Origin: Dendrophyllia cribrosa
Lineage: Eukaryota > Cnidaria > Anthozoa > Scleractinia > Dendrophylliidae
Assembly: GCA_024195265.1 (NCBI GenBank)
Contig: JAJLRJ010000013.1
Location: 6,093,075-6,157,074 of the forward strand
Direction: 5' to 3'
Length of the DNA: 64,000 nt
The notes below the pieces were generated by a model, which saw only the letters and a program-made list of their open reading frames with translations, had not been told where the DNA came from and made no database searches. This document shows positions 24,201 to 36,200 of the stretch, one piece after another. How positions within the stretch are numbered: the stretch's first letter is position 1; each line of letters opens with the position of its first letter. Both the position numbers and the translations under genes were made by a program.

Positions 24201-27200
24201 GGATGACGACTCTGGTTCCACGGTAGACGAGTCCATTCTGTATGGCTAGCTCGTCTCTATATGGCCAATATTCGTGAATGCATAAGGGTACCGCAGCTTT
24301 GCTGTCTGGCCATCCATCTTTGATGGTGTTCATTAGTGTTTGTAGTGAGACATCGTGAGTCGTCTCGCATCGTATGCTGTCGAGTCTTTGTTCAGTTACG
24401 AATAGCGCTTCTTGTATATCAGTTTCCTCTATTTCTCTGCTTTAGTTATACTCTTCCTGGATTTGGAAGATCTGGTAGTTGTCTGTGTGGGACTCGACTT
24501 GAGGTATAGGGAGTGCTGCCCTTGACAACGTGTCACTGATGTGCATCTGTGATCCAGGCTTGTACTCTACGTTGAGTGAGTACTTCTGTAGTCGCAACCT
24601 CATTCGTTGAAGACGTTTCGGACTGGTAAGTATAGGCTTCTTGAAGATCGTGACAAGGGGTTTGTGGTCTATTAAGGCACGCACATTCTCCTTTCCTAAG
24701 ATGTAGTGCTCAAATCGCTCCGTGGCGAACACGATAGAGAGGCATTCTTTCTCAATTTGGGCATAATTGCGCTCTGTCTGTGACAGCGCTCTTGATGCGT
24801 AGACGATGGGGTGACCCTCTTGTGTAATGACGGCGCCCAAGCCTACATCGGAGCTGTCGCTTTCTATGGTCGCTTCTTTGCTGGCATCGTAGTAGTGTAG
24901 AATGGGGGCTTGGGTTAGGAGGGTCTTGATGTGCGAGAATGCTTCTCCGTGTTGTGGCAGCCAGTCGAATACTGATTCCTTGTCTGTGAGGCGCCTTGTC
25001 TGCGATTGTGCTTAGTTGAGGTAAAAACTTGGCTAGATACGTAACTACCTCTAGGAGCCGCTGCACTCCTTGTATGTCGGTGGGTTGGGGCATATCACAA
25101 ATGGCTTGAACTTTTTCGGGAGCGGCTGAGATTCCATCTGCGCTCAGGACATGTCCCAGGTAGGGCACCTTGTCTAGCTTGAATTTGAGCTTCTTCTTGT
25201 TAAGTTTCAGGCCTCGATCCCTGCATCTTTCAAGTAGAGCTTTGAAAGCGGAATCGTGACATTCTATGGCCTCTTGATCAGTGTCTCCAGATCCATAGAT
25301 GATGATGTCATCATGAACTGCTTCTATGTTGGATAAGCCTTCTACGCATTCGTCTAATATTCGTTGGAATTCTTTTGGGGCTGACTTTATGCCGAATGGC
25401 ATTCTCAACCACCGGTAGCGACCGTATGGTGTCCAGAACGTTGTTTTTAAGGTAACTTGACGGCTCGTCAAGGAGAATTTGCAGAAAACCATCTTTGGCA
25501 TCGACTATTGAGAACACTTTAGCTTTTGTTAGTTTAGGTGCTACATCCTCAATAGTAGGGATTGGATAGTGGTTTCTGATTATCGCTTTGTTAAGCTCTA
25601 GTGGATCCAGACACACTCTCAACTTGTTTGGCTGTCGGACTACGACCATGCTGCTTATCCAGGGAGTTGGTTCTGTGACTTTGGCAAGAACTCCCATTGC
25701 TTCGAGTTCATCGATTTTGTTCTTCAGCTCTTCTGTTCGTCGTCAGTCATTGGAAGATTCTTGTACACTTTGAAACACTCCTTTCCCATGATGGACAGAA
25801 GTGTAGCTACTATTACTGCGGGTGGTTTTTTGTTTAGCTCGGTTGCGACGGTATAGTTGTCCCAGCTGTCCTTAAAAAATTCCCAGTTAGAGGCTAAATC
25901 TCCTTCCATTTGCATTTGCGACGGTGGCGGTATGTTTGCTCGCGCCATTTCGTCGTGTTCTTTGCTGGCTTTTCGGTTTGTTGTTCCAAAGGATTCAATA
26001 TGGCGTCCGGTGAATGAAACGATGAATGCTTGTTTTGTTGCTTAGACTTGTATTATGGATTCTGTATCCGCTTGTGTTTATTCCTGGGCTGATTAGCAGT
26101 GATTGGATGGCGTTTTCCCTTAGCTTTCTTGCTATAGCTCTAGGAGGCTTAAATCCCGCTTATAACACCATGTTATGCGAACTACGACAAGACTCCGTTG
26201 TTCCAGTAAGCACATGCTCATTTTAATTAACATAAATTTGCATACATTAGAATAACTCTCATAACAACCATATGCTCAAGCGACGAGACTTCGACGCATA
26301 TGTTCCTCGTCAGAGGCATTTGAGCGAAGAGCTGCCGACTTATGTAAATTTTTGGTAGCGTACACGTGGGGGTATAAGAAGACATTTGTGCAACAACAAA
26401 TATTAAAGGCTAGAAAAGAGGCATTGATATCACGCGCCAGAGAAAACAACGACAGCATTCCATTTGTAACGACCTACCATCCATTGGCGGGATACTGCGG
26501 AAGTTACAGCCACTTTTTCATTGTTCGGAGAGATGCAAAAATGCGGTGAGACAAACACCTATGATGGCATTTCGGAGGCCTAAGAATCTTGGAGACTTTC
26601 TTGTGCACGCTAAGCTTAAACCAACACATCAAGAACAAACAGCAAAAGGAACCGTGAAATGTGGAAACAGAAGGTGCAATGTCTGTAATTATTTAAGTCC
26701 GGATTACAAGTTTACCAGCTCTGTAACAGGGAAGACATATTCCATTAACTATAAATTGGACTGTAATTCTAGTAATGTAATTTATTTGCTCTGCTGCAAG
26801 GTCTGCGGCATGCAATATGTGGGATCTACTATGACAAGGTTCAGGTTAAGGTTCAGTAATCATTAAAGTCGCCTCAAAGCGCACGCTAAACTCTCTGAGG
26901 AACGACAAGCTGAAGAAGGGTGACCTAGTGTACATAAGCATTTTTATACTCAAGGGCATAATAGACTGGGAGATTAAAAGATTAAGTTAATCCATAGTTT
27001 CTAATGGTTCAGACCACATAGACAAAGAGGGACAATGGGCTTACAAGTTGCAATGCTTTAAATTAAATGACAGTGACTTTTTCTTTAGTCAGAATCGCAC
27101 AGCCAAAGTACAGAGATAATTAAGACTTTAGCGCGCGCTAGTTATATTTTCTTCTGATCATATATACATACATACATACATACATACATACGTACGTACG

Positions 27201-30200
27201 TACGTACGTACGTACGTATGTATGTATGTATGTATGTATGTATGCATGCATCAGTTGTCACATGTAGGTCACAAGACCGAAACGTTTTTTATTAAATTTT
27301 TACCTTTAAACTTCCAAGAAGTTGTCCGTCCTTAGCCTTTTTTAACTTATATAGCAATTTTAATGGTGCTTCGAGACAACAGAGACGTCACCGCGCCAGA
27401 GGGATCTCGTAAGATTCTCAGTCCGAACTTCGTCATGTAGTAATGATAAACAATGAAAAAAGGACGAGGACGGACAATTTCGGGCGATAAAAAGAGTCTA
27501 AAAAGTAAAAAAATAATAATAAAACGTTTCGGTCTTAGACCTTCGTCAGTTCTGTACAGAGTCAAAAAATGAAACTTGTTTAAATTTGATTACAGTGTTA
27601 CAAATTACGGTTACAAATTACGGTAACAAAATAATGCGATAACGCTATAAAATTGTTTTCAGATTTCTATAATCATTTTGATTTCATTTCAATGGGTCAC
27701 TCACGCATTTTGTTTTACTTTTCCTTCTACATAGGCATTACAAAATGAAGATGATGCGCTCATGCACAGCCGTATTCCTGGCGGTAACGTGTTTGTGTTT
27801 TCCGTAATTATTGGCCTCAACCTCTCGTTGTTCATCATGCAGTCAACGAATTTTGGGATCTTTGTTTTTGAGACGCGTGCAGATTTCTAACGATTTGTTT
27901 TATATCGTTCAGGAATTGTTCATTTTTATTATTTTTTAATCTCATTTAAGTAATGCTCCACATAAGAACGATAGCAAACTTCATTGTTCTGCGGCATTGG
28001 TTCTTTCCCACATAGAATATCTTTGATTTCAAGAATAGAGGAAGAGCTGATGGTTAATAATTACATTTCATTATAAAAATAAAGAAAATCCATTTGCGTC
28101 AAATAAATTTTAGGAAATGTTCGTGCTTAACCAATCAGAATAGCAGAAGACAATAGCTAATAATTTTGCTTCTTTGATGAAGTTCCCCAAATACAATATC
28201 TTTTAAAACTTGCATGTCGTGCGGTTGGGTCTCAAATTACTTGAAACCTTAAAAAAATTAGACAAAATGCACCTTGAACCTTAACTTTTTAGCGGTTTTT
28301 GAGTCTAGGCCAATGAGATCACTTGTTGTAACAATGAAAAAGGTTGACATTCCATCGTGCATTGCCGTTCAGCGCTATCCTTCTTATGCGGATCATTACT
28401 TAATGATTAAATCCACAATTCCTTAGGTTGTTCATAAAGCGTCCTCGCTATTCCGCCATAACGTACCACCTCAATTTATAGCTCTCGTAACTTTGTGTCT
28501 ATTAAAATAGCCTGTGAGTTATATTCTTCAAGACACTTCTGAAGAATTCAAGTAACTATCTTTGCCATGATTAATTTCTGATGCAAGCACAATATATCTT
28601 CGGCGCATATGTTCTTTAGTTGATTTAACACTGCAATTATAGAGACCATGTCGTTAATTGGTCACTAGAACCTTTTTATTCAGTCATGACCCCATCCACA
28701 GACTAAAACTACATTAACACTTCCCAAAGGCAGAAACTTCTTCCAAGTAGAGAACTGAGTGTTGCCCCAAAATATCTATATGAACAGTTTAAGTACCTTA
28801 AGTTTCTTTTGGAGCTTCTGCGAAAGCGGAACATCCTGCCCTCAGAATGGCGAGAAGCTCAGCTAACGGTCCTGGCTTTAATTTCCTAACGTAAGTTAAA
28901 GGCTTGTACTGGTCGCACAACGACAGCGTGAGTTTTTTCTAATATAACGGGTACACTAATAATTTTCCCATGCTGACCTACTCAATTACTATAATTGAGT
29001 AGGTCAGCATGGGAAAAATATACGGTCAAGTTCGTTTGTTGTGCCGTTGTAGTTCAGTTTTTTTTTCAGTTTACTCATTTTATTAGGTATATAAATAAAT
29101 ATAAGTCTGATGATCGCCACCGAGCGTGAAACTCGAGTTACTGTTTTGTAAGATCACATCGTGTGAAAAATATAAATAAATATAAGTATATTTATATTAA
29201 GCTTTTTGTAGCAAATAACAAAAAGAGAAAAACAAACGAAAGAAAGAAAGAAAGAAAGAAAGAAGGAAAATATCCCGCTGTCTTTGTGGCACTAGTACAA
29301 GCCTCAACTTACATTAACAGGTGGTATTTTTGGTAGCTCCGGGAGCTTTAACTAAAGGCTAAAATTTGTTGTTTGTAATAGCCAACACTATGCTTTTAAA
29401 GATTTCTGTTTTAATTACTTAGATTTCAATCGTGCAAGGCCCGTTCCACCACCTCTGGGACTACTACCTCGACGACCTCCGCCACCTTCACTACCTTCAC
29501 TACCTCCACGACCTCCACGATCTCCACCACATCCACCATCTTCACCACCTCCACTACCTCCACGATCTCGATCACATCCACCACCTCCACCAACTCTGTT
29601 TCAAAGTTCTGTGAGTTTCTTTTGTTTTGTATGTACGATATTATTTTTTCGCACCACTAACAAAACGAAGGGACATTTTATGCCCCATTCCTTATATAAC
29701 GAAACATGTTTAATATACAGAAATTAGGAATACCATAAATTAATAAAAATGGTCGTGAAAAAATGGCAGTCGTATTGACAGAAACATGCATAAACGACCG
29801 CTAGGCAGATTCTCTTTATCTTAATCTTCCTCCCCTCCCACCCCCACCCGAAAGAAAATATTATTAAAAAACTATATTGGATAGATGACGTGGTAAGATC
29901 ACGAACCTCAAAAATCCTAATTACATTTGATCTGATAAATCTCATCAGCAATTACAACAACTATGAGATAATTGCTTCCAATTACAATTGGTCACAATTA
30001 GCGTTCCTTGAAGCTTTCTACATCAAGAATCTCCGCAAGCCTAGCATTAACGAAGGACTTGAAGCCTCTAGAGAATTAATATTTAGACCTGTTTCTCTGA
30101 TTACCTAGAATTCTAGTTATATTACGTAATGTTAACACGCCCAGTTACCTATGGTATTTAAGTTGCCTTTTTGTAAAGTATCATTGCCTTACTATGACTC

Positions 30201-33200
30201 TGTAATAGACCCGAAATATTGTAACTTTCAATATCAGTTATCTTGTAATAAACCACAACTTGATTTCTACAATGATATCTCGTCCTTGCTTCTTTTCATT
30301 TTGTATTACATGCATGTCTCCATAATCGACTCTGGGAGTTAAAGGGTCAAGGATCACTAACGCAATGGTTTCTAATTTTCTTTCCACATAGGCCGTGCAA
30401 AATGAAGAAAATGTGGACACATACAGCATTATTTCTGGTAACATTATTTCTTTCTTTTTATACTATAACATATATATTTTAAAGCTCTTTTATAAAGCAC
30501 ACAATGATGGCCTACCCGAATTGTTATTCAAGAGCATTTACACTAACCGTTGTAATGGTTATTCCTTACGGGAAAAAGATTGTTTATTGGTACCTAGATT
30601 CGATACTAGGTACATGAAGGACTCGCTCGCATATAGAGGATCTACTTTATGGAACACTGTCAGTTTAAATGAACACGAAATTCCACATCTGAACGATAAA
30701 GATAAAGAACTGAATCATTGATTAAGAACTAAAGACTATTTCAAATCAATTCGCTCAATCTTATCGCTTGGAGACTATTAATGCTATGGGAATCAATCGA
30801 TGCTGCGTAAATCAAACAGGAAGGGAAACTAATAGAGGAGTGATTCCAGTACGTTTAACAATACTTACTAATAAACATCGAACCAACCGTATTCCTCGGT
30901 CAAGAAATACGGAAAACCTAACAAATGTGGTCATTTATCGCAGACAACAAATGAGCCAGCCTACAACTAAAGTTAGATTTGCTGTAAGAATGCTCAATCT
31001 TTCCACAAGAAATCTGGTCTTTTATGTGACATAGTCTTATCGAATCGATTGGATGTTTTTGCCATTACTGAAATCTGAGTGCTCAAGTACCAAGGGACAA
31101 TTCGAGAGGCGGGGGTGCCGCTTTGTCTTTCGCAAGAGTCTTCGCGTTGAAAATCGACACTCAAATTTAAATCGTTTGAACATCTGGATGTTACCATTTC
31201 CTATGAGAAATTCAAGGCTCGGCTACTGGTATTATATCGGCCGCCACCCTCAAAGAAAAATCAACTGACCTTACCTATATTTATCGATGAATTTTTCTCG
31301 TTTGATTGAAGTATTGGTGGATGGGCCAAAACCATTGGCTATCACCGTCGATTTTAACTTTCACGTTGACGAGTTAGCCAATTGCGATGCAATGAAATTC
31401 TTGATTTGCTTTATTCTGCCAATCTGGTTCAGCAAGTGCAGGAGCCTACCCACAATCGAGGTCACATCCTCGATTTAATTATCACAAGAAGGAACGAAGA
31501 TCTAATCAGGGATGTTAAAGTGCTCCCAAATGCATACTCAGATCACCGCGTAATAGTATGCAGGATCGACTGCCCAAGACCTCCGCTCAGTAAAGTTTTG
31601 CATGGTCACGTTTAGATCAAAAAATAAACTGGATTCAGCAAAACTACACAATGACATTAGCGAATGTTTCTCGAAAGTTGATTTCTCTACCATACCGGAT
31701 ATCAATGATTTAATCTCTAAATATACCATCTCTCTAAAGGAAATCTGCAATGCAGTTGCATCTGTTCAAACACGGTGGGTTAAACATTGTCCCCATGCCG
31801 CATGGTACAACGACGACGTTCAACAGGTCAAACGTGAAAAGCGAAGATTGGAACGCAAAAACAGGAAATAGAGCTCACAGTAGATAAGCAACTATTTGAG
31901 GATAAATGCCTTGAATACAAAACGCTCTAATTGATTCTTACAAGACGAATTACTACAAATCGAAAATCGAACAGGCTGACCGTAACCAGTTATTCAGACT
32001 TATTGATGGATTATATACAACTCCAACCACTAAATTTCCCATCTATGAATCACTTGATCAACTTGTTGAGGAATTTAACGACTTTTTTATTAACAAAATT
32101 AAAGATATAAGAACTGAAATTATGGATTCTTCGGTCTATCAGCAAGAACCTGACAGAGAAAGTAGAACGCTTCAGTGTGAGTTCTGTGATTTTGACGCAT
32201 CCTCCAATGCTGTTATAGGAAAAGATCTAGATGTAATGCCTTCACTTTCAAGTAAAACGTGTCGTCTTGATCCAGTTCCAACGTCAGTGATTAAAGATAA
32301 TATAGACTTTGTTCTGCCTGTACTAAGCGAAATCGTGCGGCGATCTTCAACTCAGGGAGAATTTCCAGCAATCTTGAAAGAATCCCATATCCGCCCGCGG
32401 CTTAAGAATATTAAACTGGAAAGTGAATTGTTTACAAGTTATAGGCCAGTAACAAACGTCTCTTTCCTCAGTAAAGTAATTGAGAAATCTGTATCCATTG
32501 AAGTATGTAACTACCTTAGTCAACATGGCCTCTTTCCCAGTCTCCAATCAGCGTGTAGGCAACATCACTCCACAGAGACTGCACTGCTCAAAGTAACAGA
32601 CGACATCTTAAAAACCCTTGATTCTCGTAGCGAAGTCGTACTAGTATTGCTTGATTTGTCAGCAGCTTTCGATACACTTGACCATACTCTTCGTTTAGAA
32701 AGACTACGATCTTACTTCAACTTTTCTGGCACTGCTCTGCAATGGTTTTCATCATACTTACAAGGCCCAGTGGCGGATCCAGGGGGAGGGTCGGGGGGGG
32801 GGGGAGGGGGGGGTCCAGAGATTCTCCTCATAACTTACAAGATCATGTACGGCCTTTCCGCAGACTACTTGAAGCCTCTAATTGAAGTCTATCATCCGTC
32901 ACGAATTTTAAGATCATCGTCACGTACACTACTCTGTTCTCAAAAAGCCAAAACCGACAACTATGGTGGTAGAGCTTTTTCGTTTGCGCCACCGAGACTA
33001 TGGAACTCTTTACCAGAGGATATTAAGAAAGCAAAGACTAAACTAGTTGAAAACTTATCTTTTTAGGAAAGCTTTTTTCTTAGTAAGCTGTAATTAAACG
33101 TACATGATTAGATAGGATTTTTCTTCTTTTTTCGTATTTTATGTATGTGAAAATTATTGTAAGGCTCATTGAGCTTAGGAAATGCGCCATATAAGAATGT

Positions 33201-36200
33201 ATATTATTATTATTATTATTATTGTTGCTGTTATTATTATAAATTCGACCTAGTCTACACTTCAACCACGCGGTATAGAGATAGAGATTTTATATATTTT
33301 TTATTATACTACGTTTTTTAGCATGGAAATAGTTTTTATTTGCACTAGATTTATTATGAGATGAGTAGGTTTTATTATTAAACCAGCAGCATTTTCAATT
33401 TTCTTACGATTACTTATTATTATATTGTATTATCTTACTCTTTATTTTACACATGACCCCACAAGCTCTTTAGCTTAATTTTTTATCGTGTTGAAATAAG
33501 GGTTATCTCTCTCTCTATCTATCCATCTATCTTACGTTTTGATGTTGTTAGTAATTGTCTCAACTTCTTGTTGTTTCCTTGCAGTCCAGGAAGTTTGCAC
33601 ATTTTGTTTCTGAGACACATGCAGATTGCCAATGCGATGTTTCATATCGCTCAGTAATTGCTCAAAATTTATTTAAATTTAATGTTCACTTTATAGTTAA
33701 ACGAAATGACATCGTCCCTTTTTTTATTCATAAAATGTCAGCCACCCCCCACCCCACCCCACTTTCCTAAGTTGGCTGTACGTGGCCTTTTATTGATACT
33801 CTACTTTTTGGCTTTGAGACGGTTATGACGGTAATTTTTATTTTCATAGGAAATTCTGAAGACTTCGAGTCCCAGTCAGTAGCCCAGGATCAAGATTGTT
33901 TCGGTATTATATTAACGTTCCAATGCCAAAAAATATCCGCTGCATGTGATTTCGATAAATATACATTGTTACAGACATTAGAACATTTCCATATTTTTTA
34001 TCATGTTCGACAAGAAAAAAAACACAGTAAATCAGTTAAAATGATATGCTTTATTTATTTTGTTATTATTTTTCATTACTTTTCTGTATTTTTTTTTTGC
34101 ATTTTATTTCTATTTTATATTGTTTGTAGCCTTTAAATCGCACGTTCGATCGCACTTCAATTACTATCACAAAATGAAACTTTTGATAAACGCTGACTAA
34201 AGTACATGGCCCCTTTTTTTCTTAGATATTTACGACGATGTTACTGGAGACTTGGTGAAGAAAAAGGTTCAGGTAAGTATTAAATATAGCCGTATTATTA
34301 ACCCTATTCGGCCTAGGCTTTTTTTGACTTTCTGAGCCTTGTGCTCCCACCCCCCCCCCCCCCCCCCCCGTAACTTCAAGAATATTAAGGCTATGACAAT
34401 GAAACCTAGAGAGTACATAGTACGTCCAAAACTGTCTCCTTTGCGGCCCGCACAATGGAACGATGGCGTCATATGACGTAATTATTAGGTAATTAGTTAT
34501 ACGGCCGCCATCTTGGATCCGCCATCTTGGATTTGTAAATTTTTTTAAAACCTCTTAAAAACCGTCCAAATTCACTTAAAATTAATCAAAACCAATAAAT
34601 AAGCGCTAAATGACGTAAAAATATAAAGGTTATATCAATAAACATTGTTTTTCTTCATTCAAAGGTATAAAAATGCAAATTTAAAAAACATGGCTGTCGA
34701 AATCTCGTTGCCATGGAAACATCAAGACACGTGATCACAAAATTGTCATATGAAATTGTTGCCTGATAAATGTTAGGAAAAGTGACAAAGTTTGATGGCG
34801 TTTGAATACATATTAACGAAGTTATGAATGTTAAAAGTTAGCGCGGGCACTCCCCCCCCCCCCCCCCCCCCCCCCCAGGCCGAATAGGGTTAATATATGT
34901 TGGAGATTATAAGTTGAATAGTGCGAACCTGCCTCAGACTTCAGGATTTCTCCACTGGTTTAAGGCTTGACTCCAATTATAGTTCTTTTCGCTAAACATA
35001 AAGTACAGACGATAGCCCCTCTATCTGGAGTCCTTCAGTTAATTATTAATAACTGTTTTTCAGGGTGTGACTGAGATATGGGAGAATCATTGGCAAGAAG
35101 ATGATAAGCATGTGAGAGGACTTGTTGGTCTCAAAAATACAAATCTTGCATTCTTGGAAGTAATGGAAGTGGATTCACATTACTGGATAGTGAGTGTTTT
35201 ATTTGATTTTATATTATTTTTCGGATCCGGTGCGGTTGAACCATTTGTCCAAATTTTCATGCGTCGAGGTTCGTTGTCGTTCATTGGCTAGCTTTCTCTG
35301 TGTCTTTATTCTCCTTCAATTCGTTTTCTAGTACAGTCGCATAGAAGATGATTTGGCGATTTGCATAACGCACGCTAATATAAATACTTTTGTTGTTAGT
35401 TACCCCAAAGAAGATCACTAAATGTGATCGAAATATAGAGGTCGTTGAAAAGAGAATTTTTTTTGCCTTCATTTGTGTTATATATAACTGATTAAAAAAA
35501 CATGCATGGTATATGAATATTGCAACATTATCACTACAACTACGGTCAAACAAGAGTTTTATGACACCGATCAGCTTGAAAATCACACGAAAAGAGAGAA
35601 AAATGGAAAGGGAATTGTGTCTACCGTGATTTCTATCTACCAGGTTTCACCAGCAAGTCCCAATGGCGACCTGAAAGAGTACGTTCTTGACAGAAAATGC
35701 AACTTGGGGGACATCGTTACGTACTTGTCCCAGGTGGCGTCCGCCCTTCACTACCTTCATGTAAACCACATTGTGCATGGAGATCTCCGAGCTGAATACG
35801 TTAACGTCGTGGCACCAGACAAGGTACTTGCAGTTGAACTCTTACATGTAATAGCGATAAACGTCGAATTTCTCCTAACATATCTTACAAAATAAAATAG
35901 ATCTTGTTGCTGAAAATAGGGAACTCCTTGTTCTAGCAGTCTTTTTTTCGGCTGCACAGCCATGTATTCACACGACTACATAAGACGTTTATGGTCCTCA
36001 GCAGATTACTACCAATAACTAAGATGAAAAGCTGAAATGTGTAAATTGAGCGACTCTGTTTTTTAAAGGGGCAGTGTACCGGCAAAAATATGGTGTTTTC
36101 ATGATTACGGCCAGGAGGTTGCTTTATTTTCTTGAAATAGAAGAAGAAAACACAAAAGTGATGAACGCAAACAAAAATATGATGTAAAAAGATAAAATGA

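Larger units (their letters stand above)
22849..26266 (-). mobile_element. Gypsy/Ty3 LTR retrotransposon, 3418 bp, minus strand
   Basis: Two 96-bp direct repeats bound it, each starting TGTTATGCG and ending CTCATAACA, with the five-base duplication ACCAT outside (22844-22848, 26267-26271). A purine tract (GGAAAGGAGA on the minus strand) adjoins the downstream LTR at 22945-22954. Gag remnant, RT, RNase H and integrase follow in Ty3 order. The two LTRs differ at about six sites, so it is not new. Gag/protease is largely deleted and RT is frameshifted, so it is not autonomous. Confidence 0.92.

Noticed and set aside
27166..27248. CRISPR-like regular repeat
   Set aside because: Uniform tetranucleotide units with no spacers; a microsatellite in a eukaryotic intron.
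29432..29614. His/Leu-rich forward ORF
   Set aside because: It is the shadow frame of the proline-rich exon; only the proline frame has matching ends and phases in the paralogous exons.
35396..35432. Hammerhead-like GAAGATCAC-TAAAT-GTGATCGAAAT
   Set aside because: Helix II and GAA are present but the CUGANGA core reads CCAAAGA; at most a decayed relic.
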